Shown here one piece after another: positions 1 through 8,074 of a stretch of 64,000 nt of DNA (the first letter of the stretch is position 1; every line of letters begins with the position of its first letter). The DNA is from Propionispora vibrioides (GTDB lineage Bacteria > Bacillota > Negativicutes > Propionisporales > Propionisporaceae). The stretch covers positions 1 through 64,000 of the forward strand of contig NZ_FODY01000006.1 in the NCBI RefSeq assembly GCF_900110485.1. The letters are read 5' to 3'. Both the position numbers and the translations under genes were made by a program. The notes below the pieces were generated by a model. It was not told the origin of the DNA and made no database searches. It worked only from the letters and a program-made list of their open reading frames with translations.

Positions 1-1
1 C

Positions 2-226
2 AACCAAAATCATATGTCCAAACGTGGCTCCCCTTATTTGCGCAGAGCTATCTGGTTAGCTGCTAATGTTGCCAAAATACATAACCCCATTTTGAAAGAC
101 TTTTACACCCAAAAAATCGCTCAAGGCAAGCATTCTTTTTCCGCAACTGGTGCTGTTGCTAGGAAGCTCACATACATAATTCATGCAGTTCTTAGAAATC
201 AGAAACCCTATGTGCCTCTAGCTTAA
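2..226 (+). mobile_element. IS110-family transposase, C-terminal fragment
   Basis: The reading frame is open from the window edge, so the gene starts upstream; the ATG at 14 is internal. The visible ~74 residues (KRGSPYLRRAIWLAAN, then a C-terminal KPYVPLA) match the C-terminal Transposase_20 region of IS110-type DEDD transposases, which act on DNA during site-specific insertion. The N-terminal catalytic RuvC-like domain is outside the window, so it cannot be said whether the copy is intact. Identification rests on the family's conserved KRGxxxLR helix-hairpin segment. Confidence 0.8.
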
Positions 227-540
227 CTTATTGAAATCCTTTGCCTATTATAGGCTTATTTCTTGTGCCCAAAAATAACCTCCTTTTAGATTTCTTAACT
301 TGTGGTACTTGACTTTTCATAGCTGGTCTTTAATTTAATTTAGATTTTAATATACCCTAATTGAGGTATATAACTAATCTCTTTTCTGCAAAATGTTCGA
401 ATATCCTATAAGGAAACAACCATTAGGCTGCAATGCACGTGCCCCTTACAGCGTATGACACCCTGAAATAGCAGCTTTGCCAAAGGATTATATCGAGCTT
501 TGGCGCTAAATTCACCCCAGACGCCACCTGATCTCAAAGG
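227..540. other. Intergenic stretch downstream of the IS110 transposase
   Basis: AT-rich non-coding stretch. It probably contains the right end of the IS110-type element, but IS110 elements usually lack clear terminal inverted repeats, so the boundary cannot be placed. Its right end runs into the degenerate RlmD-like tail at 518-574. No gene was recognised. Confidence 0.4.
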
Positions 541-574
541 CTATGTTTTCTTTTCAGCCAAACACAACACTCCA
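518..574 (-). repeat. Copy A of the rlmD 3'-end repeat
   Basis: On the minus strand this segment reads a short ORF end, ECCVWLKRKHSL then stop, identical to the last 12 residues of the complete RlmD-type methyltransferase encoded at 50606-52015. Over 57 bp it differs from 50590-50646 at six positions by eye, including the non-coding part after the stop. Upstream of it the reading frame is not continuous with any methyltransferase. It is therefore a fragment of, or footprint at, a second rlmD-like 3' end. Confidence 0.75.
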
Positions 575-722
575 TCGCTTCCGAAGATCATTTATTACCC
601 TATCTATGGCATGGTACTTTTCTTCTCCTTTAAAAAACAGTCCCAACTGCTCCTGTACTTGTAACACGATTTTCCCAGCAGTAATATTTACTGAGCGTGC
701 TCGGTCCTTTACATTCTTTAAT

Positions 723-1232
723 GACAATATTTTGGACATCGGATGCGGCGGCGGTGCGAATATCGCCCGGATGTTGGATATGGCTCCAGAGGGAAAAGTC
801 TGTGGCCTGGATTACTCTGCTCTAAGCGTAGAGAAATCCATAAAATACAACCGAAAGGCGGCAGCTGCCAAACGTACGGAAATAAAGCAAGGAAGTGTGT
901 CTCAGATACCATATTCAGACAATACGTTCCATATCGTCACCGCTTTTGAAACAGTTTATTTCTGGCCAGACTTTATAAATGACCTAAAAGAAATATTACG
1001 TATATTAAAGCCCGGTGGAACCTTCTTTATTTGTAACGCAGCGGTGCGTTTGGATGGTGAAGAGCCCCCATACAAAGGATTTGTAAAAATGTTGGATTTA
1101 AAAATGTATTCCCCGAATGATTTCAGGCAAACACTGATATCAGCAGGCTTTAAAAACGTGGATGTCATTCTGTCAAAACAAAAAAGCCTTGTTTGTGTGA
1201 TTGCGAATAAACCTAAAAATGAAAAACTATGA
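723..1232 (+). pseudogene. 5'-truncated class I SAM methyltransferase
   Basis: The frame carries a SAM-binding motif I (NILDIGCGGGANIARM), an acidic motif II region (VCGLDYS), a motif around TAFETVYFWPD and the post-motif LKPGGTFFI, typical of Methyltransf_11/25 small-molecule methyltransferases. Homology starts abruptly at motif I. The roughly 60 residues in frame before it (from an ATG at 543) run antisense through the rlmD-tail repeat and do not look like the usual N-terminal helical cap. I read it as a gene that lost its 5' end when this boundary formed. A functional short start cannot be excluded, but no ribosome binding site was seen. A terminator follows at 1284-1322. Confidence 0.6.
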
Positions 1233-1283
1233 ACTTGCTTTCCGATAAGGAAAATAAATTCACGGACAAATATAGAGAAAGAG

Positions 1284-1322
1284 CCTATAAACCCTTATAA
1301 ATCAAGGATTCATAGGTTTTTT
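1284..1322 (+). terminator. Intrinsic terminator after the methyltransferase remnant
   Basis: CCTAT...ATAGG stem with an inner CCTT/AAGG pair, followed directly by six T residues. Confidence 0.65.
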
Positions 1323-1421
1323 CCATTTCTATCCTTCCGTGTCGATTTTCATAGTGTTTACTACGTAAAACGCCAAACTCAAAAACCTAATGTTTCTAAC
1401 CATGTCCGGGAAAACATATGC

Positions 1422-1489
1422 TATTTCCCCATGACCTTGAAGCCTTATTCCACAAGGCTTCAAGGGTTGTGTTTTCTTTGCAGCCAAAC
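1422..1489 (-). repeat. Copy B of the rlmD 3'-end repeat with terminator hairpin
   Basis: On the minus strand the frame ends HIESVVWLQRKHNP then stop (stop codon 1462-1460), closely resembling the C-terminus of RlmD/TrmA-type enzymes and the tail at 50606. A perfect 12-bp hairpin (CCTTGAAGCCTT / AAGGCTTCAAGG) lies around the stop. The flank TATTTCCCCAT is shared with the copy at 50.57 kb. No upstream methyltransferase body remains. Confidence 0.65.
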
Positions 1490-1611
1490 TACCGACTCAA
1501 TGTGCATTAAGTTTACCAACCGGCATTCCTTGATCTATGAATTAGAAGCAAATATAAGTCCCCTTCGTTCTTATTATTTATATATCCAGAGTAAAGTGGA
1601 GCAGAAAAACA

Positions 1612-1663
1612 CTAAAAATAACGGCAACTTCCCCGACTAAACGACATGAGAAGAGTTGCCGTA
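1612..1663 (-). terminator. Hairpin with T tract on the minus strand
   Basis: ACGGCAAC / GTTGCCGT arms with a ~24-nt loop; on the minus strand the stem runs into TTATTTTTAG. It could end a transcript reading leftward from the 1.7-kb region, but there is no recognised gene for it. Confidence 0.4.
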
Positions 1664-1699
1664 AAACCTTATGAGCATGCGATCTGTAAGACGCTCTTC

Positions 1700-1727
1700 T
1701 TGACTGGAAAAAAATTGATGTTATACT
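1700..1727 (+). promoter_or_regulatory. Sigma-A-type promoter for the zinc-ribbon gene
   Basis: TTGACT at 1700-1705 and TATACT at 1722-1727 with a 16-bp spacer, about 65 bp before the start codon at 1795. Confidence 0.55.
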
Positions 1728-1794
1728 ATAATTAATAATATTCCTATTTAGGTTTATTACTAATTTTTAAGTGGTTTCTAAGGAGGAGTCTATT

Positions 1795-2088
1795 ATGTTT
1801 CAAGACAAAACGTTAACTTGCCGTGAATGTGGCGCCCAATTCGTGTTCACGGCGTCAGAGCAAGAGTTTTTCGCTGAAAAAGGGTTTACCAATGAACCCG
1901 GTCGTTGCCCTGCATGCCGGGCCCGTAGGCGCCAAGAAAGATCTAGCAATATTAGCAGACCTCAAAGACAATTGTTCGATGCCATCTGTGCTGAGTGCGG
2001 CGCAAAAACTCAGGTGCCTTTCCGCCCTACCGGCGATCACCCTGTATACTGCAGAGATTGTTTTAATAGATTGAAAAACAGACGATAA
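1795..2088 (+). CDS. Small double zinc-ribbon protein
   Basis: A 97-residue cytoplasmic protein. It has two zinc-binding knuckle pairs: CRECG near residue 9 with CPACRARRR near 38, and CAECG near 64 with CRDCF near 87. This is the layout of the 'probable zinc-ribbon domain' proteins (zf-trcl type plus CxxC_CxxC) common in Firmicutes and anaerobes, which are thought to bind nucleic acid or protein partners; the exact role is unknown. The ATG at 1795 is chosen over the upstream in-frame start at 1771 because AAGGAGGAG lies seven bases ahead of it. It is a single-gene unit with its own promoter. Confidence 0.75.
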   Translation: MFQDKTLTCRECGAQFVFTASEQEFFAEKGFTNEPGRCPACRARRRQERSSNISRPQRQLFDAICAECGAKTQVPFRPTGDHPVYCRDCFNRLKNRR

Positions 2089-2408
2089 GTAATCGACTCC
2101 TTGCAATACAAGGATTACATCATATCTATAGGTTCTTCATGAGCAACATGCGCTCTGTCTTCCGGTTGCGCTGTCAGCCATCCTTACACCGGCATCAATC
2201 TCCCGTTAACAAATTCAAATGAAGAGTTTTAAATTGTTCCACTAATGTTCAACGAACTAGTTTGCACATGCCTATTATCCAATCTCAGGATAGAATGGTT
2301 CTTAATTCTTGTTTACAGAATATATTAACAAGTGCTATTGTATAAACAACCCTATAGTTTCAGCCAGTCGCTTACTTCGACTGGCATATTTCATTTTCGG
2401 AGGTAAAA
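2089..2408 (+). other. Intergenic region with hairpin before the NlpC gene
   Basis: No gene seen. An 8-bp hairpin (GCCAGTCG at 2363-2370, CGACTGGC at 2378-2385) lies just upstream of the GGAGG of the next gene and is followed by a T-rich run, so it may be a leader hairpin or terminator. A weak TTTACA element lies near 2310. Confidence 0.4.
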
Positions 2409-3044
2409 ATGTGCCGTTGTAAAATTCCAATCATATTCATTCTTTTTCTGGCTTTAAGCTTAATGCCGGTAACACCGGTTGCACTGGTTTCGGCAGCCTC
2501 ATTACCTGATGTTTTGCCTCAACTTAGCTCTGATACCAGCTCCAGTAGTGGATTAGTCAATATTATATTGGGGTTGCTTGTGGGAAAGCTTCTCGGTAAT
2601 ACCGCAAATAATGATTTATCGGGTATAACCAGGACACAAGAAAAAACCACTACCTCCGCCGCTTCAGTTGATTCCAGTGGCGCCAATATCGTGAATACCG
2701 CGCAAAAGTATATGGGAGTTCCTTATGTCTGGGGTGGCGAAACCCCTAGCGGTTGGGACTGTTCAGGATTTACCAGGTATGTGATGAAAGAGAACGGCAT
2801 TAATCTCCCACGCACCGCCGCCGAGCAGTTTGCAGTAGGAACTCCGGTAAACAAGACTAACCTTCAGGCGGGAGACTTGGTTTTCTTCACCACCTATAAA
2901 CCCGGCGCCTCCCATGTAGGCTTTTACATGGGAAACGGCAAGTTCATCCACGCTAGTTCGGCGGCCAAACAGGTTACGATTTCCGAACTGGCGGACGAAT
3001 ACTATACCTCCCACTACATTGGAGCTCGCCGGTATGTGAAATAA
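2409..3044 (+). CDS. Secreted NlpC/P60 peptidoglycan hydrolase
   Basis: A 211-residue protein with an N-terminal signal peptide (hydrophobic core about residues 7-30, ending VSAAS). A low-complexity linker rich in S, T and N (about 35-95) precedes a C-terminal NlpC/P60 domain (about 97-211). The catalytic triad is visible: Cys118 in WDCSGF, His169 in SHVGFY and His181 in FIHASS. These gamma-D-glutamyl-diamino acid endopeptidases cut peptide stems in the cell wall outside the cytoplasmic membrane. GGAGG precedes the ATG. It is monocistronic, closed by a terminator. There is no SH3 or LysM targeting domain. Confidence 0.85.
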   Translation: MCRCKIPIIFILFLALSLMPVTPVALVSAASLPDVLPQLSSDTSSSSGLVNIILGLLVGKLLGNTANNDLSGITRTQEKTTTSAASVDSSGANIVNTAQKYMGVPYVWGGETPSGWDCSGFTRYVMKENGINLPRTAAEQFAVGTPVNKTNLQAGDLVFFTTYKPGASHVGFYMGNGKFIHASSAAKQVTISELADEYYTSHYIGARRYVK

Positions 3045-3057
3045 GCAGGAAAAATTA

Positions 3058-3086
3058 GGACTCGCCTAATGGTGAGTCCATTTTTT
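3058..3086 (+). terminator. Intrinsic terminator of the NlpC/P60 gene
   Basis: 9-bp stem GGACTCGCC / GGTGAGTCC with a TAAT loop followed by ATTTTTT. Confidence 0.8.
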
Positions 3087-3227
3087 GTCTTGAACCATCT
3101 ATATTAAGATAATTGTCATGATAAAGTCATCCATATACATAATTCCCCTTCAAACCTACAGCTCAGAATGAAAGCAATACCAAAGAATTCGCAAAATTCA
3201 CGCGCCCCACTGGCTGACGTCAATAAT

Positions 3228-3260
3228 GAAAAAGCCGCTTCAGTTTTGAAAACCGAAGCG
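3228..3260 (-). terminator. Intrinsic terminator of the KdpDE-like operon
   Basis: On the minus strand a CGCTTC...GAAGCG stem (3236-3260) is followed by GGCTTTTTC. Confidence 0.65.
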
Positions 3261-3276
3261 ATCTTGGATAAGAATT

Positions 3277-3978
3277 TTATTCATCTACCAGCCGATAGCC
3301 AACCCCTATTTCTGTCAGGATATACCGTGGTTTTGCCGGATTTTTTTCGATTTTTCGTCTGAGTCCCGCCATGAGGGCCCGCAGTGCCTGTGTATCACTG
3401 CCATAGCCTACACCCCAAATCTCTTTTAAAATTTGCTTTGTCGTAAGCACTTTGCCAATATTCTTGAAAAATAGCGCTAGCAGGTTATATTCCATGGGCG
3501 TAACATGGGTTTCACTGCCATCGACATAGAGCAATCGTTTATCGAGATCAATTTGCAGCCCGCCTACCTGGAGGATACTCTGCGCTTTATTACCGCTATT
3601 TTGCCGATATAAATATCGCAGCACAACACGGATTCGGGCAAAAAGCTCGGTTGCGGAAAAGGGTTTTGTCAAATAATCGTCGGCTCCCAAATCCAGCGCA
3701 GCTGCCTTTTCCTTGTCTTGATCGCGCGCGGAAATAACGATAATCGGCATTTCCGACCATTCGCGCACTTTCCTGATGACCTCCATGCCATCAATATCCG
3801 GAAGTCCCAGATCGAGCAGCATCAGGTCGATTGGTTCCGAGACAAGTATGCTTAATGCACCCTCACCGGTGCTTGCAGCAATGTGACTGAAGCCTTCTGC
3901 GTCCAGCAAATAACAGATATAATTCCGTATTTGCCTGTCATCCTCAACCGCAAGGACATAGGCGTTATATAAATTCAT
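3277..3978 (-). CDS. OmpR/KdpE-family response regulator
   Basis: A 233-residue response regulator. The receiver domain (about 5-120) has the acidic pair EDD at 12-14, phosphoacceptor Asp56 (LLLDLGLPD) and the conserved Lys in LTKPF. The C-terminal winged-helix Trans_reg_C domain (about 135-230) ends YILTEIGVGYRL. Sequence features are closest to KdpE, the DNA-binding partner of KdpD. Its ATG overlaps the sensor stop (ATGA), so the pair is translationally coupled. No kdpFABC genes are in the window, so the potassium role is an assumption from family. OmpR-type regulators bind tandem direct repeats with about 11-bp spacing, which is the geometry of the boxes at 5672-5719 and 9191-9238, making it a candidate for those sites. 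Confidence 0.85.
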   Translation of the reverse strand: MNLYNAYVLAVEDDRQIRNYICYLLDAEGFSHIAASTGEGALSILVSEPIDLMLLDLGLPDIDGMEVIRKVREWSEMPIIVISARDQDKEKAAALDLGADDYLTKPFSATELFARIRVVLRYLYRQNSGNKAQSILQVGGLQIDLDKRLLYVDGSETHVTPMEYNLLALFFKNIGKVLTTKQILKEIWGVGYGSDTQALRALMAGLRRKIEKNPAKPRYILTEIGVGYRLVDE

Positions 3979-5537
3979 AGTCTATTCACCTCCAACGGGA
4001 GCGTAAAGATAAGCTCCACTCCAGGGCCATCCATGCGATTACGGGCCATTATGCTCCCTCCATGCGCCTTCACTACCGCGTCGCATATGGGAAGTCCCAG
4101 TCCTATGCCAGGCTGCGCATCCGAATGCTTGACCCGCGACGTATAAAACATCTGAAAGATATTCGGCAGTTCGGAGGCTGCAATGCCTTCTCCACGGTCA
4201 CGGATCGAGAACACGGCACAGTTCTTCTCCGCATCCTTTGTCACCGAAACACAGATTTCATCTTGGAGATTTGTATGCTTGACAGCATTGTCCAAAAGAT
4301 TGATAAGTACCTGTCTGATCAGCTTTGCATCCATTGGTACGAGCAACAGTTCATCCGGTACATTTACTGCTATTTCATACTCCGGGTAGTGCCGTGAAAT
4401 ATGGCGGATGGCAGCACCTACGACCTCTTCGGCGGCTTCCTCCTGTTTGTTGAGCACCAGCTTTCCATCCTGCAAACGGGTCAGGCTCAAAATATTCTCA
4501 ACCAAGGAATGCAGCCAGTTGGCATCTTTATGGATTCCCGCCATAAGAGGGTATCGCAGGTCGTCCTGCGCCGTCATATTCAGCAGCATTTCAGACGTTC
4601 CTATGATGCCGGAAAGTGGTGTGCGCAAGTCATGAGAAATTGACCGCAGCAGATTTCCACGAAAGCGCTCTCGTGCGATTTCCTCATTGAATTCTATTCG
4701 CTGCTGCGTGGCGCGAAAACGATCCATTGCCAACGCCGTGCTTTCGATCATGGCGTGCAGCATTCGGGTTTGCGATTCGTTCATGGCTTTCGCCGCTTCT
4801 TGGGGAACCCGGATAATACCCAGCGGTGTCTCCCGTCCATAGATCGGCCAGTCATAAAACTCCGTGCCGACATTGCAGTCGCTCTTCAGTCCTTCGATCC
4901 GGTGCCGGAGTGCGTCCATGTCCGGTATTTCCCGGAGAAATTGCTGTTGGGAAGAAACCTGCTGACTAAAGGTCTGCTCCGGTTTTCCATTCGGATCAAA
5001 CCAAAGGCATCCTACATTACTGTTTAGCATTTTGCTGATAGCACCCGTTGCAATCCTCGCAATATCATGAATATCTGCTGCCTCTGTAAGATGATTTGTC
5101 AATGTATACAGAATCTTTGTTCCGGTTTCTTTTTCACGGGCTTCTATTGCATTTTGCTTGGCATGTGTAGTAAGGGTACTCGTGACCAGCGCCGCGATGG
5201 TCATGATAATAAAAGTGACAACATATCTGTGGGCATATACAGAAAAGGTAAAGAACGGATCAACAAATAAGTAATTGAAGAAGAATGCCGCAAGCAGGGA
5301 AGCAAGAATACCGAAAGCATATCCATCCGTAAAACGTGCTGTTAACAAAACGGCTAAAAGGTATACAATGACTATATTGGTTTCCAGTAATCCCAGCGCA
5401 CGAAAAAAATATCCGATAGCAGAGGCGGCGATTACCAAAACAAGCATAATGCCTGCACGATAGACGATAGATTTTATATCACTTTCCCGTTTTGCGGTCA
5501 TCATAGATATAATATTTTTAGTAATCTGCTCCATCAT
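3975..5537 (-). CDS. Short KdpD-like sensor histidine kinase
   Basis: A 520-residue membrane kinase. It has a four-helix DUF4118 membrane module (about 25-125), a GAF-like region (about 140-275), HisKA with the phospho-His in SISHDLRTPLSG (about 300), and a HATPase domain with the N box LLDNAVKHT and G box RDRGEGI. This is the C-terminal half of KdpD. The ~350-residue N-terminal KdpD/universal-stress domain that senses K+ or c-di-AMP in full-length KdpD is absent, and no remnant is seen upstream. Short KdpDs are known in some bacteria. It is cotranscribed with the response regulator. A hairpin leader precedes it (5577-5651). Confidence 0.85.
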   Translation of the reverse strand: MMEQITKNIISMMTAKRESDIKSIVYRAGIMLVLVIAASAIGYFFRALGLLETNIVIVYLLAVLLTARFTDGYAFGILASLLAAFFFNYLFVDPFFTFSVYAHRYVVTFIIMTIAALVTSTLTTHAKQNAIEAREKETGTKILYTLTNHLTEAADIHDIARIATGAISKMLNSNVGCLWFDPNGKPEQTFSQQVSSQQQFLREIPDMDALRHRIEGLKSDCNVGTEFYDWPIYGRETPLGIIRVPQEAAKAMNESQTRMLHAMIESTALAMDRFRATQQRIEFNEEIARERFRGNLLRSISHDLRTPLSGIIGTSEMLLNMTAQDDLRYPLMAGIHKDANWLHSLVENILSLTRLQDGKLVLNKQEEAAEEVVGAAIRHISRHYPEYEIAVNVPDELLLVPMDAKLIRQVLINLLDNAVKHTNLQDEICVSVTKDAEKNCAVFSIRDRGEGIAASELPNIFQMFYTSRVKHSDAQPGIGLGLPICDAVVKAHGGSIMARNRMDGPGVELIFTLPLEVNRL

Positions 5538-5576
5538 GGCTTAGGTCCTTTCTTCTTTAAGATCCCACACGGCAAC

Positions 5577-5651
5577 AAAAAAACCGTCTCACCAGACGGC
5601 GCAAAGGCGCAGGCAGATTAGCCCCTCAGCATAAAACTAATGGGCTCTGCC
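5577..5651 (-). promoter_or_regulatory. Candidate attenuator leader of the kdpD-like gene
   Basis: Reading leftward, a bulged stem-loop (GGCAGA / TCTGCC plus GCCC / GGGC, 5612-5651) is followed by a compact terminator (CCGTCT, loop, AGACGG at 5584-5599, then seven T residues), 40 bases before the kdpD start. A terminator inside a 5' leader suggests transcription attenuation. I could not match it to a named riboswitch class. Confidence 0.45.
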
Positions 5652-5671
5652 GCGATAAGCACCGAGTGTTC

Positions 5672-5735
5672 CTCACAGCGCTCTCACACGGTTTCGCGCA
5701 TTCTCACACCGTACTCACAGCATCTTTGTTATAAT
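5672..5735 (+). promoter_or_regulatory. Activator-type promoter P1 with four CTCACA boxes
   Basis: CTCACA occurs at 5672, 5683, 5703 and 5714 (spacings 11, 20, 11). Exactly 10 bases after the last box comes TATAAT (5730-5735); there is no -35 consensus. This is the class II layout used by OmpR/PhoB-type activators. It points toward the oxidoreductase pseudogene at 5832 and the Rnk-like gene. The same arrangement, base for base in spacing, occurs at 9175-9238 on the other strand. Confidence 0.7.
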
Positions 5736-5831
5736 AACTTCCAATGAGCTAACTCGCTTAGAGTGGGCAATAAATAGGTTCCACGTTTTGGGTAAGCCGC
5801 TGCATGATCTGACGGAAGGAGGCGCCTGCCA

Positions 5832-6730
5832 ATGGGAACAAATTGTGCAATTCAAGATGATAATATGTCTCAGTATTTAATTGATTATCATGTCGCAAAG
5901 GCAAAAAGCCGATCTGGCTTAATTACCATTGAAGCAACCGCTGTCGATCCATTGGGAAAAACTATCGTGGATCAACTTGGGTTATGGTCTGATGAGCACA
6001 TTACCGGGTTTAAAAACTTAGTGGATGAGTGCCATAAATATGGTGCCAAGGTCTCAGTACAACTCCACTATGCCGGCAAAGAAACCAATGCTTTAGTCAC
6101 GAATATCCGCCCTGTTTCCTTAGCTCCCAGTGCTTGCTCAAAATGGTTGGAGATTCCGCAGGAACTTACAACTGAAAAAATTCATGAGATTATTCAAAAG
6201 TTCGCAGATGCCGCCAGAAGGTGCCGGGATGCCGGTGCTGACGCCGTTGAAGTACATGCTGCGCATGGTTATTTAATTGGCCAATTTCTGTCGCCACACA
6301 TGAATAAAAGAGTAGACGAATTTGGTGGTAATCTCGAAAATAGGCTGAGATTCCTCCTGCTAATTATTCAGGGTATTCGACAGCAAGTTGACAACGCATA
6401 TCCTATCATCGTTAGAACCGGGGATTTAAGTATTACCGAAATAGGTGCTATAGTCAGACACCTGGACGGCACCAAGATTAGTGCGATACTCGTCTCAACA
6501 AGTTCCGGATACTTAGCCTACCTAGCAGAAAAGATCAAAAAATCCGTTAAAAACCCTGTTATTATAAAATTCCTGTTATTACCATTGGCAGAAACACTGA
6601 ACCTTGTGTCACAGAAGATATTTTGCAGACTGGCAAGACGAATCTGATTTCTTGGGGGAGGACAATTCTCTTAATTTTCCTGATCTTTTTCAGTATACCA
6701 ATATACAGGCGAAAGTACAATCCTGTGACC
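5832..6730 (+). pseudogene. Old Yellow Enzyme-family oxidoreductase, frameshifted
   Basis: The ORF of 271 codons encodes an FMN-dependent Oxidored_FMN TIM barrel: PMGTN-like start, GLITIEATAVDP, the active-site HxxH-type region VEVHAAHGYLIGQFLSPHMNKR, and FGGNLENRLRF. The first ~25 residues of the family are missing. At 6555-6571 a 17-bp tandem duplication (CCTGTTATTA repeated at 6572) shifts the frame; removing it joins KNPV to VITIGRN and restores the conserved C-terminal GR segment (ISWGRTILL). A second frameshift near 6670 follows. The gene is therefore non-functional as read. It lies directly downstream of promoter P1. Confidence 0.75.
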
Positions 6731-6862
6731 AGACGCTATGGCCAGACCCGTTTATCCCAAAAGTTACCCGCTTCCTTTAATAAGCATTATACGATGCATG
6801 GCAAGATAACCGCTCTGTTTATATAACCGCTGAGTCAATTTGAAAAAAAAGGGGGGACAGTA

Positions 6863-7276
6863 TTGTCAAGAGCTATTTTTATTACCCGTACAGATCAGGA
6901 GAGACTGGAGAAATTAATCCAGCTCGAAGAAGAATTTGCACCAGACAGAAAGGTGCACCTGGAGGAATTGAAGTACGAGCTGAAACAGGCTGTTATCATA
7001 GAGCCGAAGGCTATTCCCTCTGATGTGATTACGATGCGGTCACAAGTATTGCTGAAAGATCTGAGCAACGGAGAAGAAATGATCTGCACTCTGGTTTATC
7101 CGGATGAAGCCGATATGTTAGCAGGAAAGATTTCGGTATTAGCGCCGATCGGCACGGCTATTTTGGGATACCGGGAAAGCGATAGGGTTGAACGGGCAAT
7201 TCCCGGGGGGATCGCCCTGTTAAAAGTAGAAAAAGTTCTTTTTCAGCCTGAGGCCAGCGGTAATTTTGATTTATAA
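6863..7276 (+). CDS. Rnk / GreA C-terminal-domain protein
   Basis: A 137-residue cytoplasmic protein starting with TTG after a GGGGGG ribosome binding site. The N-terminal part (1-50) is a short helical arm, and the C-terminal part (about 55-135) is the FKBP-like GreA/GreB C-terminal domain (VITMRSQVLLKDL, ISVLAPIGTAILGY). It lacks the long GreA coiled-coil arm, as in Rnk, the nucleoside diphosphate kinase regulator, which binds RNA polymerase competitively with Gre factors. It lies 130 bp after the oxidoreductase pseudogene and may be transcribed from P1. The DNA-binding or polymerase role is family inference. Confidence 0.75.
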   Translation: MSRAIFITRTDQERLEKLIQLEEEFAPDRKVHLEELKYELKQAVIIEPKAIPSDVITMRSQVLLKDLSNGEEMICTLVYPDEADMLAGKISVLAPIGTAILGYRESDRVERAIPGGIALLKVEKVLFQPEASGNFDL

Positions 7277-7325
7277 AGAGTAAGCATAATGTATGGAAAG
7301 AAAAAACACCGACAATACCACGATC

Positions 7326-7375
7326 TGAAACAAGCAAGGCCATTGCCATATTTTGCAGTGGCCTTGCTTGTTTCA
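7326..7375. repeat. 17-bp perfect inverted repeat between convergent genes
   Basis: TGAAACAAGCAAGGCCA at 7326-7342 and its complement at 7359-7375. It sits between the convergent Rnk-like and ACT-PAS genes. No T tract on either side, so terminator function is uncertain. Confidence 0.6.
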
Positions 7376-7428
7376 AAACCGTAAACCTTCTAATACCTTT
7401 TTCATAGCCGGACTTGCAAAAACTATAT

Positions 7429-8037
7429 CTATAAAAGAAAAGCAACCGGCCAAGAAGCCGTCATCTTCTGCACAAGTTCCCGAACATCCCGGCTATCGCA
7501 AATCGTAACAACAGCTCCGATAGCTTCATTGGTATCGTTGCGCAGAGGCAGAGTACTAACCATACAGTATCTGCCGATACTCTCAATAAAGATCTCCCTG
7601 TTGCGAAAAGAATAGCCGCTGTCCAACGTTTGCCAAATAAGGAGACTATCCGCCAGGCTGGATGATAACGGTTGTTCCAGGCTGTCTTCCTTTAGTCTTA
7701 GAATGTTGGCAGCTGCTTTATTGCAGTGTTTCAGTATCCCTGAGTCATTTACGGCCAACACGCCATCCGGAACAGAGTCCAGGGCAGCCTCAAGCTGCTC
7801 GACCCGTTCTTTCGACGGCATATCAAAGACTTCGCTAACTTTGTAGATTCCATCCACTTGTTGCAATTCTCGCATAATCTGCGGCTTTTGCTTTTCAGAA
7901 GCAAGCTGATACTCCAGATAAAGTTCACCCTTATCCACCTCGACAGATACTATATTACATTCCCAATTCACCAGAATTTGCGAGATGTCCAGCAGCAATC
8001 CAGGCCTATTTGTACATGGCATACATAAACGCACCAA
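7429..8037 (-). CDS. ACT-PAS regulator lacking the AAA+ domain
   Basis: A 202-residue protein. Residues 1-70 form an ACT domain (RPGLLLDISQILVNWECNIVSVEV) and residues 80-190 a PAS domain (LDSVPDGVLAVNDSGILKHCNKAA). This is the N-terminal architecture of TyrR-like sigma-54 enhancer-binding proteins, but the sequence stops after RELVQKMT, exactly where the AAA+ module would begin, and no AAA+ or HTH remnant follows. It could be a truncated gene or a free sensor/anti-activator. It follows the mreB paralogue by 37 bp and is probably cotranscribed from P2. Ligand unknown; ACT domains often bind amino acids. Confidence 0.7.
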   Translation of the reverse strand: MVRLCMPCTNRPGLLLDISQILVNWECNIVSVEVDKGELYLEYQLASEKQKPQIMRELQQVDGIYKVSEVFDMPSKERVEQLEAALDSVPDGVLAVNDSGILKHCNKAAANILRLKEDSLEQPLSSSLADSLLIWQTLDSGYSFRNREIFIESIGRYCMVSTLPLRNDTNEAIGAVVTICDSRDVRELVQKMTASWPVAFLL

Positions 8038-8074
8038 ATCACCTCCCTTTTACAACTTTCTCATATGGAATATG

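Noticed and set aside
554-739. 61-residue minus-strand ORF upstream of the rlmD tail
   Set aside because: Not in frame with the ECCVWLKRKHSL tail and no family recognised; left out as a gene.
5577-5651. c-di-AMP (ydaO) riboswitch before kdpD
   Set aside because: Considered because such switches control K+ genes, but the conserved ydaO core sequence is not recognisable; kept only as a generic attenuator.
5672-5719. Repeated CTCACA/TGTGAG units as a CRISPR or tandem repeat
   Set aside because: Only four six-base units with promoter geometry and a -10 element; no spacer/repeat pattern.
7158-7445. 95-residue minus-strand ORF after the ACT-PAS gene
   Set aside because: Crosses the 17-bp inverted repeat and the antisense of the Rnk-like gene; no AAA+ similarity, so not the missing domain.
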